Positions 18,601 through 25,175 of a DNA stretch of 36,320 bases are shown one piece after another (within the stretch, counting starts at the first letter, position 1; every line of letters begins with the position of its first letter). The DNA lies in assembly GCA_945834545.1 (NCBI GenBank), contig CAMAHO010000003.1, forward strand, positions 1-36,320. Direction: 5' to 3'. The DNA comes from an uncultured Lachnospiraceae bacterium (GTDB lineage: Bacteria > Bacillota > Clostridia > Lachnospirales > Lachnospiraceae). The notes below the pieces were generated by a model. The model saw only the letters and a list, made by a program, of their open reading frames with translations. It was not told the DNA's origin and did no database searches. The position numbers and the translations under genes were made by a program.

Positions 18601-20167
18601 CGGAAAAGCCGGAATCGATATGCCTGATAAGGTGTGCCCAAACTGTGGTGAGTTGCTGCACAAGGATGGCTTTGATATTCCTTTTGAAACCTTCCTTGGA
18701 TTTAAGGGGGATAAGGAGCCGGATATTGATCTGAATTTCTCAGGTGAGTATCAGTCCAAGGCACATAAATATACGGAGGTTATCTTTGGTGCCGGACAAA
18801 CCTTCCGAGCAGGAACCATAGGCACACTGGCAGATAAGACTGCATACGGATTGGCAGCCAAGTATTTTGAGGAGAGAGGCAAAAACAAGAGAAAGAGTGA
18901 GCTGGAGAGGCTTGCTTTGGGCTGTACCGGCGTTCGCAGAAGTACCGGGCAGCATCCGGGAGGAATCGTGGTCCTCCCTCTGGGGCAGGATATCAATTCC
19001 TTCACCCCTGTTCAGCATCCTGCAAATGATATGGAGACGGACACAGTCACCACGCATTTTGATTATCATTCCATTGACCACAATCTGTTGAAACTGGATA
19101 TTCTGGGGCACGATGATCCTACCATGATTCGTATGCTTCAGGATTTAACCGGTATCGACCCGACGACCATACCGTTGGATGGAAAGGATGTAATGAGCCT
19201 GTTCCAAAATACCAGTGCCCTTGGCATTGAGCCGGAGGATATCGGAGGATGTCAGTTGGGTGCATTGGGTATTCCGGAGTTTGGTACGGATTTTGCCATG
19301 GCCATGGTAATCGACGCGAAGCCCACCTCTTTTTCTGATTTAGTCAGAATTTCCGGTCTTTCTCACGGCACGGATGTGTGGGTCGGAAATGCTCAGGATC
19401 TGATTAAAAGTGGTGTAGCGACCATATCCACAGCAATCTGTACAAGAGATGACATTATGTTGTACCTGATTCAGATGGGAGTGGAAAGCAGTTTGGCCTT
19501 TACCATCATGGAGAGTGTGCGGAAGGGCAAGGGGCTAAAGCCGGAATGGATTGACGAGATGAAGGCCAACAATGTGCCTCAATGGTACATTGATTCGTGC
19601 CTTAAAATTAAGTATATGTTTCCCAAGGCTCACGCCGCAGCATATGTTATGATGGCGTGGCGTATTGCATACTGTAAAATTCATTATCCTCTGGCCTATT
19701 ACGGAGCATTCTTCAGCATTCGTGCAAAGGCATTTTCCTATGAGGTAATGTGCCAGGGAAGAGCAAACCTGGAGCGGCATATAGAGGAATATAAAAGAAA
19801 GGTGGCAGCCAACGAGAAGCTTTCCAATAAGGATAAGGATGCATACAGTGATATGAGAATTGTTCAGGAAATGTATGCCCGTGGATATGAGTTTGCGAAA
19901 ATCGATATCTTTAAGGCACATTCCAGATTGTTCCAGATACTCGACGGTAAACTGATGCCTTCCTTGACCAGTATTGAAGGAATGGGAGAGAAGGCTGCTG
20001 ATGCGGTGATGGAAGCAGCAAAGAATGGCCCCTTTTTATCCAAGGACGATTTCAAGCAGAGAACCAAGGTATCACAGACGGTAACGGATTTGATGGACAG
20101 GCTAGGCTTGCTTGGCGACTTGCCGGAAAGCAATCAGATTAGCTTATTCGATTGGGGTATGGGGTAA
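15671..20167 (+). CDS. polC: PolC-type DNA polymerase III alpha subunit with proofreading exonuclease
   Basis: Replicative polymerase of low-GC Gram-positives; 1498 aa, family-typical. Order: N-terminal domain (~1-180), acidic linker, OB fold (~250-350), PHP domain with His367 and His369 (ELHCHTKMSD), DnaQ-like exonuclease inserted in the PHP domain (VFDIETTG, Asp473/Glu475, to ~635), then the PolIII palm, fingers and C-terminal region. The PolC zinc knuckle uses Cys960/Cys963 and Cys989/Cys992. The catalytic pair is Asp1018/Asp1020 in EPDIDLNFSG. The ATG starts on the base after the ispG stop, with GGAG inside the ispG 3' end, so translation is probably coupled. No truncation was seen. Confidence 0.98.
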   Translation: MSKHFLEAFPTLQWDGAMSSLLEHVSVEKVTVSKNRDTMRIYILSDRLIQKNVIFDMESSIQKQLFGKQHVLVKIYEKYVLSSQYTPETLLEVYKDSILLELKGYNHILYNALKNSKIEFPEEHTLVMTIKESVILRRQEEDFLHILNKVFVERCGMDVQIHICYEEMEENSRREEEEQRVQLKVEEITKRLYEVSGGTEEEAGTLSAQPNKPVEKESEKPKSSIGDKAEGLKPLKKSDNPDVIYGRDFDGDTIPMEDVVGEMGEIIIRGQISKQDSLDIKNGKSIVFLDVTDFTDTLPLKLFIPTVQKGELLGGLKTGTFVRIKGVAMIDKFDHELVISSVTGIKKIPDFRVPRKDTSPVRRVELHCHTKMSDMDGVSEAKDIVKRAYKWQHRAIAITDHGVVQGFTDANHVWDDLWKEEKKRRSEAGDAKPDRQDFFKVIYGVEAYLVDDLKEIVTNSKNQSLEEDYVVFDIETTGFSPVSNRIIEIGAVKVSGGSIKERFSTFVNPQTPIPFEIENLTSITDDMVKDAPVIEEVLPKFLEFCENSVLVAHNASFDMSFILENCRRLGYQTDFTYVDTVGIARALLPNQAKHTLDAVAKTLGISLENHHRAVDDAEATAEIFLRFIEKLRLQDRETLDQVNALGDSNADIVKRSSSYHAIILAKNDLGRTHLYKLISESHLNYFSRHPRIPKSLVNKYREGLILGSACEAGELYRALLDGQSEDQIARIVSFYDYLEIQPVGNNKFMIASEKIRNVNSEEDIRNLNRKVVELGEQFRKPVAATCDVHFLDPEDEIYRRIIMAGKGFADADDQAPLYLHTTEEMLEEFSYLGSDKAYEVVVKNTNMIADMIETIAPVRPDKCPPVIENSDVTLRNICYNRAHELYGENLPQIVEERLERELKSIIGNGFAVMYIIAQKLVWKSVEDGYLVGSRGSVGSSFVATMAGITEVNPLSPHYYCSKCHYVDFDEEDVKAYAGKAGIDMPDKVCPNCGELLHKDGFDIPFETFLGFKGDKEPDIDLNFSGEYQSKAHKYTEVIFGAGQTFRAGTIGTLADKTAYGLAAKYFEERGKNKRKSELERLALGCTGVRRSTGQHPGGIVVLPLGQDINSFTPVQHPANDMETDTVTTHFDYHSIDHNLLKLDILGHDDPTMIRMLQDLTGIDPTTIPLDGKDVMSLFQNTSALGIEPEDIGGCQLGALGIPEFGTDFAMAMVIDAKPTSFSDLVRISGLSHGTDVWVGNAQDLIKSGVATISTAICTRDDIMLYLIQMGVESSLAFTIMESVRKGKGLKPEWIDEMKANNVPQWYIDSCLKIKYMFPKAHAAAYVMMAWRIAYCKIHYPLAYYGAFFSIRAKAFSYEVMCQGRANLERHIEEYKRKVAANEKLSNKDKDAYSDMRIVQEMYARGYEFAKIDIFKAHSRLFQILDGKLMPSLTSIEGMGEKAADAVMEAAKNGPFLSKDDFKQRTKVSQTVTDLMDRLGLLGDLPESNQISLFDWGMG

Positions 20168-20213
20168 GCTTGCCATGAGAAACAGGAGAAAAAGCTGTTT
20201 ATATAAAGGCTGT

Positions 20214-20377
20214 GTAACAGTTCAGTCGAGCCATTCGCAAAGTCGCACCTTCGGTGCTTCCTCGCTGCTACGCAGCTAGCTTTGCTCATTGATTGGCGCT
20301 TAGTTCATATCGAATGTCAGCTCCCAATTTATGCGAGCATAATTTGGAGCTGACATTCGATATGACTGAACTGTTAC
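20214..20377. repeat. 164-bp multi-branched inverted-repeat element (MITE-like or structured RNA)
   Basis: Bounded by perfect 14-bp inverted ends, GTAACAGTTCAGTC (20214-20227) and GACTGAACTGTTAC (20364-20377). Inside are GCAAAG/CTTTGC (20237-20242, 20280-20285) enclosing two perfect small hairpins, GCACC-TTC-GGTGC (20245-20257) and GCTGC-TAC-GCAGC (20264-20276). A long hairpin follows, with a perfect 19-bp stem (20306-20324 with 20346-20364). No ORF and no clear target-site duplication were seen. It sits between polC and tRNA-Glu. Confidence 0.75.
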
Positions 20378-20407
20378 CAATGTTGTAAAAAATTTTTAAA
20401 AAAGTAC

Positions 20408-20436
20408 TTGCTTTTTTTAGAACTTTGTATTATTAT
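20408..20436 (+). promoter_or_regulatory. Predicted promoter of tRNA-Glu
   Basis: TTGCTT (20408-20413), a 17-nt spacer, then TATTAT (20431-20436), 28 nt before the tRNA 5' end and preceded by an A/T-rich upstream tract. Confidence 0.6.
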
Positions 20437-20464
20437 ATGCAAGTGCTGTTGAGGCAGCAAAAAT

Positions 20465-20536
20465 GGCTGATTGGTCAAGCGGTTAAGACGCCGCCCTCTC
20501 ACGGCGGAAACAGGGGTTCGATTCCCCTATCAGCTG
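20465..20536 (+). tRNA. tRNA-Glu, anticodon CUC
   Basis: Full cloverleaf of 72 nt. The acceptor stem is GGCTGAT/ATCAGCT with a G1-U72 wobble. The anticodon stem is CCGCC/GGCGG around loop CTCTCAC, giving anticodon CUC (reads GAG). The T arm is AGGGG-TTCGATT-CCCCT and G is the discriminator base. CCA is not encoded. Overall resemblance to bacterial tRNA-Glu is strong. A terminator follows 29 nt downstream, so it is a single-gene transcript. Confidence 0.95.
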
Positions 20537-20565
20537 TTTCGCTGAATTTCATAATTCATTGGAAG

Positions 20566-20597
20566 ATTCTTGAAATTTATTTCAAGAATTTTTTTTT
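20566..20597 (+). terminator. Rho-independent terminator of tRNA-Glu
   Basis: ATTCTTGAAAT and ATTTCAAGAAT form an AT-rich perfect stem with a very short loop, followed by a run of eight or nine T residues. Confidence 0.9.
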
Positions 20598-20639
20598 GTA
20601 ACAGCGCGGATGAACCGTAATTTTTTTTATCCATATACC

Positions 20640-20668
20640 TTGCAATTAAAAAAAGTATAGTGTATAGT
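20640..20668 (+). promoter_or_regulatory. Predicted promoter of topA
   Basis: TTGCAA (20640-20645), a 17-nt spacer, then TATAGT (20663-20668), 57 nt before the topA ATG. Confidence 0.6.
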
Positions 20669-20725
20669 TTGTGGCGTTAGCTATAAAATGATATCAGGAT
20701 AATTGTATCGAAAGTAGGATAATAG

Positions 20726-22711
20726 ATGGCAAAGAATCTAGTAATTTTAGAGTCTCCTGCGAAGGTCAAGACCGTAAAAAAAATATTAGGAGCAAATTAT
20801 GAAGTTATGGCCAGCAATGGGCATGTCCGTGATTTGCCCAAAAGCCAGTTGGGGTTTTCACCTGAGAATGACTATGAACCAAAGTATATTACAATTCGCG
20901 GGAAAGGAGACATTCTTGCAGCGCTTCGAAAAGAAGTCAAGAAGGCAGACAAGATATATCTGGCAACCGACCCGGACCGCGAAGGAGAGGCAATTTCATG
21001 GCATTTATTCTATGCACTGAAATTAGAAGAGAAAAAGGTATATCGCATTACATTTAATGAGATTACCAAAAATGCTGTGAAAGAGGCATTAAAAAACCCA
21101 AGAGAGATTGATCAGAAGCTTGTAGATGCCCAACAAGCCAGAAGAATGCTGGACCGCATGGTGGGGTATCGGATTTCTCCCCTTTTGTGGACTAAGATTA
21201 AGAGAGGCTTAAGTGCAGGAAGAGTACAGTCCGTAGCACTTCGTATTATCTGCGACCGAGAAGCCGCGATTGAAGCCTTCGAACCCAAGGAATATTGGTC
21301 CTTTGATGTAAAGCTTGCTGTACCTGGCGAAAAGAAACCTATCCTTGCCGGGTATTACGGAACGATAGAAGGGAAAAAGGAACTGGGAAGGAAAGAGGAT
21401 GTGCTGGAGGTTCAAACAGCAATTCAGAATGCTGCATTCCAGGTTGTTGAGATAAAAAAAGGACATAAGGAGAAAAAAGCCCCCCTGCCCTTTACCACCT
21501 CAACACTCCAGCAGGAAGCCAGTAAACACTTAAATTTCTCAACACAAAAAACCATGCGCCTTGCCCAGCAGCTCTATGAAGGCGTGGATATTAAGGGAGA
21601 GGGAACAGTTGGCTTGATCACCTACCTTCGTACGGATTCCACTCGAATATCAGAGGAGGCTTCTGCCAAAGCTGCTGATTATATTGCAAAGCAATATGGG
21701 CAGGAGTATTTGGCACAGGAAACTGGCAAAAGGAAAACAGAACAAAAAATTCAAGATGCCCATGAGGCGATTCGCCCCACGGAAATTGGCAGAACACCTG
21801 CTCATGTGAAGGATGAATTACCACGGGATTTATTTCGCTTGTATCAGCTCATTTGGAATCGCTTTGTGGCAAGCCAGATGTGTAGCGCAAAATATGAGAC
21901 TATATCCGTTAAGTTTCAGGCTGAGAAACAGATTTTTACTGCCGCTGCGTCTCGAATCCTGTTTGGAGGGTATCAGTCTGTCTATCATCTGGAGGATGAA
22001 AAGGAAGAGAAACAGATTCTTTCCGGCAAGTTAGAGAAAGGTCTAAAGCTGGATTGTGAGGAAGAGCTGCCGGCGCAGCATTTTACACAACCTCCGGCTC
22101 ACTATACAGAAGCATCCCTGGTACACGTGCTGGAAGAATTGGGGATTGGCAGGCCAAGTACCTATGCACCTACGATTACCACCATATTGGCCAGACGATA
22201 TGTAACAAAAGAAAAGAAAAACCTATATGTGACGGAATTAGGGGAAGCAGTAAACAAGATGATGATAGAAGCCTTTCCAAGTATCGTAGATGTGAATTTC
22301 ACGGCAAATATGGAAGCCTTGCTGGACAGCATTGCAGAAGGCTCGGTAAAATGGAAAAATGTAATCTCCAACTTCTATCCCGATTTAGATGAGGCAGTTC
22401 GGGATGCAGAGAAACTATTGGAAAATGTGAAGATAGCGGATGAAGAATCGGATGAGCTTTGTGAGTTCTGCGGCAGAAGAATGGTTATCAAATATGGACC
22501 CCATGGTAGCTTTTTGGCTTGCCCCGGATTCCCTGAGTGTAAAAATACAAAGCCCTACTTTGAGAAGATAGGAGTACCTTGCCCTAAGTGCGGAAAGGAT
22601 ATTGTAATCCGTAAGACGAAGAAGGGCAGAAGATACTACGGCTGTATAGACAATCCGGATTGTGATTATATGGTGTGGCAGCGTCCCAAAACAGAAGAGA
22701 AGGGGAAATAG
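20726..22711 (+). CDS. topA: DNA topoisomerase I
   Basis: Type IA topoisomerase that relaxes negative supercoils; 661 aa, normal for Firmicutes. The N-terminal Toprim domain begins LVILESPAKVKTVKKIL and carries the DPDREGEA metal-binding motif. The catalytic tyrosine is Tyr300 in YLRTDSTRIS. The C-terminus has two topoisomerase zinc-finger modules, each with four cysteines, one starting CEFCGRR and the other CPKCGKD. ATG 20726 follows a modest GTAGGAT site. The gene has its own promoter and a strong terminator, so it is uncoupled from codY although the topA-codY neighbourhood is conserved in Bacillus. Confidence 0.98.
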   Translation: MAKNLVILESPAKVKTVKKILGANYEVMASNGHVRDLPKSQLGFSPENDYEPKYITIRGKGDILAALRKEVKKADKIYLATDPDREGEAISWHLFYALKLEEKKVYRITFNEITKNAVKEALKNPREIDQKLVDAQQARRMLDRMVGYRISPLLWTKIKRGLSAGRVQSVALRIICDREAAIEAFEPKEYWSFDVKLAVPGEKKPILAGYYGTIEGKKELGRKEDVLEVQTAIQNAAFQVVEIKKGHKEKKAPLPFTTSTLQQEASKHLNFSTQKTMRLAQQLYEGVDIKGEGTVGLITYLRTDSTRISEEASAKAADYIAKQYGQEYLAQETGKRKTEQKIQDAHEAIRPTEIGRTPAHVKDELPRDLFRLYQLIWNRFVASQMCSAKYETISVKFQAEKQIFTAAASRILFGGYQSVYHLEDEKEEKQILSGKLEKGLKLDCEEELPAQHFTQPPAHYTEASLVHVLEELGIGRPSTYAPTITTILARRYVTKEKKNLYVTELGEAVNKMMIEAFPSIVDVNFTANMEALLDSIAEGSVKWKNVISNFYPDLDEAVRDAEKLLENVKIADEESDELCEFCGRRMVIKYGPHGSFLACPGFPECKNTKPYFEKIGVPCPKCGKDIVIRKTKKGRRYYGCIDNPDCDYMVWQRPKTEEKGK

Positions 22712-22730
22712 AACAACGAAATTGAGTGAC

Positions 22731-22776
22731 AAGGGTAAATTGTACATGAATTGTGTACAATTTACCCTTTGTTTTA
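22731..22776 (+). terminator. Rho-independent terminator after topA
   Basis: A perfect 16-bp stem (22731-22746 with 22754-22769, loop TGAATTG) followed by TGTTTTAT; one of the strongest hairpins in the window. Confidence 0.92.
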
Positions 22777-22786
22777 TAATATTTCG

Positions 22787-22815
22787 TTGCAAAGCTGAAA
22801 ATTATGTGATATTAT
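22787..22815 (+). promoter_or_regulatory. Predicted codY promoter containing a CodY-box half site
   Basis: TTGCAA (22787-22792), a 17-nt spacer, then TATTAT (22810-22815). Within the spacer, CTGAAAATT (22794-22802) equals the right half of the CodY consensus AATTTTCWGAAAATT; the left half is not conserved. Autoregulation is therefore possible but weakly supported. Confidence 0.6.
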
Positions 22816-22865
22816 CTAGACATAAATGTATACTTGTCATTGAAGGGAAGAATGAGGGCTGATTC

Positions 22866-23651
22866 GTGAGTAGTGTACAACTGTTAGATAAGACCAGAAA
22901 AATTGGAAAACTGTTACATAATAATAATTCCAGCAAGGTAGTGTTTAATGATATCTGTAAAGTGATGCAGGAGATTTTAAACTCCAATGTCCTGGTAATC
23001 AGTAAAAAGGGAAAATTGCTCGGGATAGGCTGTCACGAGGGGGTTGAGGTAATTGATGAGCTGATTCATAATTCCGTAGGGGAATTTGTGGATGGTATGT
23101 TCAATGAGAGACTCTTAGGCATCTTATCGACCAAGGAAAATGTAAATTTGGAAACTCTTGGTTTTGAGAAGGAGGAAAGCCAAAAATTTCAGGCTATTGT
23201 AGCTCCCATAGAGACGGCGGGAGAGCGTCTGGGGACCTTGTTCATTTACAAGCTGGAACAGAAATATGATATTGACGACATTATTCTCTGTGAATATGGC
23301 ACTACCGTGGTAGGACTAGAGATGCTTCGAGCTGTCAATGAGGAAAATGCGGAGGAAAATCGTAAGATTGCAATTGTAAAGTCGGCAATCAGTACATTGT
23401 CCTTCTCCGAGCTCACTGCAATTGTACATATTTTTGAAGAGCTGGGTGGTACGGAAGGCATTTTGGTTGCAAGTAAAATTGCTGACAGAGTGGAAATCAC
23501 AAGGTCTGTGATTGTAAATGCACTAAGGAAGTTTGAGAGTGCGGGCATCATAGAATCCAGGTCTTCCGGTATGAAGGGCACCTACATCAAGATATTAAAC
23601 GATGCTATTTTTGAAGAATTGCAACGGATTAAAAGGGAAGAATTAAACTAA
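22866..23651 (+). CDS. codY: Global transcriptional regulator CodY, GUG start
   Basis: GTP- and branched-chain-amino-acid-responsive DNA-binding protein that controls nutrient uptake, motility and sporulation genes in Gram-positives; 261 aa. The N-terminal GAF sensor domain begins SSVQLLDKTRKIGKLL. The C-terminal winged helix-turn-helix is nearly canonical: ASKIADRVEITRSVIVNALRK and SAGIIESRSSGMKGTYIK. GTG 22866 is the only suitable start and follows GAGGG. Direct placement before flgB matches Bacillus subtilis, but trmFO, xerC and hslVU, which separate topA from codY there, are absent. A terminator separates it from the flagellar operon. Confidence 0.97.
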   Translation: MSSVQLLDKTRKIGKLLHNNNSSKVVFNDICKVMQEILNSNVLVISKKGKLLGIGCHEGVEVIDELIHNSVGEFVDGMFNERLLGILSTKENVNLETLGFEKEESQKFQAIVAPIETAGERLGTLFIYKLEQKYDIDDIILCEYGTTVVGLEMLRAVNEENAEENRKIAIVKSAISTLSFSELTAIVHIFEELGGTEGILVASKIADRVEITRSVIVNALRKFESAGIIESRSSGMKGTYIKILNDAIFEELQRIKREELN

Positions 23652-23725
23652 CAAAAAGGGATTTGGCGTAGGAAACTACGAGGAAAAGGGATTTACCATA
23701 AGGTAGATTCCTTTTTGTGTTTTTA
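23651..23725 (+). terminator. codY terminator with duplicated, competing 5' arm
   Basis: AAAAGGGATTTACC (23684-23697) pairs with GGTAGATTCCTTTT (23702-23715) through 14 bp with two wobbles and an ATAA loop, followed by TGTGTTTTT. A second copy of the 5' arm, ACAAAAAGGGATT (23651-23663), can pair with the same 3' arm. Between them is a perfect 5-bp GAAA-tetraloop hairpin (23667-23680). Confidence 0.78.
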
Positions 23726-23765
23726 CACTATATTTTGTATTCTGATGAAAAAATAGAAAAAGATA

Positions 23766-23793
23766 TTGTGTTTTTACTATTTTTCTTTATAAT
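23766..23793 (+). promoter_or_regulatory. Predicted vegetative promoter of the flagellar operon
   Basis: TTGTGT (23766-23771), a 16-nt spacer, then a perfect TATAAT (23788-23793) in a very AT-rich stretch, 51 nt before flgB. No SigD-type promoter was seen here, as expected for an early-class flagellar operon. Confidence 0.65.
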
Positions 23794-23844
23794 AAAATAG
23801 AGTGGGTGCGTTGTGCCCTGCTTTAGGAGACATAGGAGGTATGT

Positions 23845-24234
23845 ATGCTTCAATCAAATGCATTTGACTATATTAATATTTTGGATAAAGCAGCGGATGC
23901 AAGCTGGCTTAGAAATGAGGCCATTGCAAATAATATTGCGAATGTGGACACACCGGGCTACAAGAGGCAGGATGTATCCTTTGAGACAGAACTGCAAAAG
24001 GCCTTAGGACATTTTCAGTTTACCTCTCTGGATGAAAAGGTGGCTGCCGTAAAGACCGGCCGATTGAATCCTCAGCCCTTTACGGATTATGCCGGTTACT
24101 CTTATCGACTGGATGGAAATAATGTGGATATCGACCAGGAAAATATCTACCTTGCGGAAAATCAATTAAAATACCAAGGATTGATGGCTGGTATCAAGTC
24201 TGAGTTTACCAATTTACAGAATGCTATGAAATAA
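23845..24234 (+). CDS. flgB: Flagellar basal-body rod protein FlgB
   Basis: Proximal rod component assembled onto the MS ring through the flagellar type III export apparatus; 129 aa, typical. The N-terminal rod/hook signature NNIANVDTPGYKRQ is present, preceded by FDYINILDKAADASWLRNEA. The C-terminal helix ends KSEFTNLQNAMK. ATG 23845 follows AGGAGG. It is the first gene of a co-directional run of at least fourteen flagellar genes, and flgC starts 19 nt later. Confidence 0.96.
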   Translation: MLQSNAFDYINILDKAADASWLRNEAIANNIANVDTPGYKRQDVSFETELQKALGHFQFTSLDEKVAAVKTGRLNPQPFTDYAGYSYRLDGNNVDIDQENIYLAENQLKYQGLMAGIKSEFTNLQNAMK

Positions 24235-24253
24235 GTGGGAAGGAGATTAGGCT

Positions 24254-24706
24254 ATGAGTATGTTTGGCTCTTTTGATATCAATGCGTCAGGCTTGACAGC
24301 GCAAAGATATCGTATGGATGTGATTTCAGAGAATGTGGCAAATGCCAATACAACCAGGACCCAGGATGGCACTGCTTACCGAAGAAAGGTGGTCACCTTC
24401 GCACAGAAGGGGGACCAGACAGCATTCAGCAAGGTCTTTGGCGATATCATACATAAAGGCGGATACAGCGGACAAGGGGTAAAGGTAACCAGCGTGATAG
24501 AAGACCGGGAAACAGAGATGAAGATGGTATACGATCCTTCTCATCCGGATGCAGATGAAAACGGTTATGTGACCTACCCCAATGTCAACATCGTCACTGA
24601 GATGACAGATTTAATTGATGCAAGCAGGGCCTATGAGGCCAATGCGACAGCCTTTACGGCCAGCAAATCCATAGTTCAGCAAGGGCTGCAGCTTGCACAA
24701 AACTAA
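24254..24706 (+). CDS. flgC: Flagellar basal-body rod protein FlgC
   Basis: Proximal rod protein; 150 aa. Recognised by the N-terminal MDVISENVANANTTRTQDG.AYRRK motif and the C-terminal NVNIVTEMTDLIDASRAYEANATAFTASK pattern, which form the paired helices common to rod and hook proteins. ATG 24254 follows AAGGAGA. It is preceded by flgB and followed by fliE after 78 nt. Confidence 0.97.
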   Translation: MSMFGSFDINASGLTAQRYRMDVISENVANANTTRTQDGTAYRRKVVTFAQKGDQTAFSKVFGDIIHKGGYSGQGVKVTSVIEDRETEMKMVYDPSHPDADENGYVTYPNVNIVTEMTDLIDASRAYEANATAFTASKSIVQQGLQLAQN

Positions 24707-24784
24707 TGAGGAGTCCGGATGTTTGTCTTTTGACAAAACTTAGGTTTGGTTCGTTCTGATTGACGTAGAACAGAGGAGAAAGAT
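24707..24784 (+). other. flgC-fliE spacer with two small hairpins
   Basis: 78 bp, the longest gap in the first part of the flagellar operon. Contains TTTGTC-TTTT-GACAAA and GTTCT...AGAAC, then AGAGGAGAAAG as the fliE ribosome-binding region. There is no terminator-type T tract, so these may be mRNA processing or stability elements. Confidence 0.4.
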
Positions 24785-25126
24785 ATGGATTTAATGTCAT
24801 TAAGCGCGATAAACAGAATTCAAGGAGTGCAGGGGGTACAGGCAGTCAAGAATTACTCCGGTATCTTACAGTCACAGGATAACAAAAAGACTGAGGGAAC
24901 CTTGTTTGACAGCTTCTTAAATTCTGCCATTGATTCCATCAAGACAACAAATAGCTATCTGTCTGATGCAGAGAACGAGGAAATCAAATTTGCACTGGGG
25001 GAAGTGGATAACAGCCACGATTTGAGTATTGCACTGCAGAAGGCATCCACAGCGTTACAATACACAGTTGCAGTAAAGAATAAGTTTTTGGAAGCATACA
25101 AAGAGATCATGCAGATGCAGATTTAG
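24785..25126 (+). CDS. fliE: Flagellar hook-basal body complex protein FliE
   Basis: Small exported protein that joins the MS ring to the rod; 113 aa. The C-terminal two-thirds is conserved (FDSFLNSAIDSI...DLSIALQKASTALQYTVAVKNKFLEAYKEIMQMQI), while the N-terminal ~35 residues are variable as usual. ATG 24785 follows AGAGGAG. It lies between flgC and fliF, the invariant order in this operon type. Confidence 0.95.
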   Translation: MDLMSLSAINRIQGVQGVQAVKNYSGILQSQDNKKTEGTLFDSFLNSAIDSIKTTNSYLSDAENEEIKFALGEVDNSHDLSIALQKASTALQYTVAVKNKFLEAYKEIMQMQI

Positions 25127-25175
25127 CAACCTGCAGGGCTTGATTTTAGGAATTTTAAGGTAAGGGAGAAGTACA

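Noticed and set aside
20214-20377. CRISPR repeat unit or IS element
   Set aside because: There is no repeat-spacer periodicity and no transposase reading frame; it is an inverted, single-copy structure within this window.
20214-20536. Integration (att) site at tRNA-Glu
   Set aside because: No integrase gene and no repeated tRNA 3' end nearby.
22780-22810. A complete CodY box upstream of codY
   Set aside because: Only one half matches the 15-mer; the other six positions do not, so it is reported only as a half site.
24707-24784. Terminator between flgC and fliE
   Set aside because: The hairpins are short and lack a downstream T tract; operon continuity is expected.
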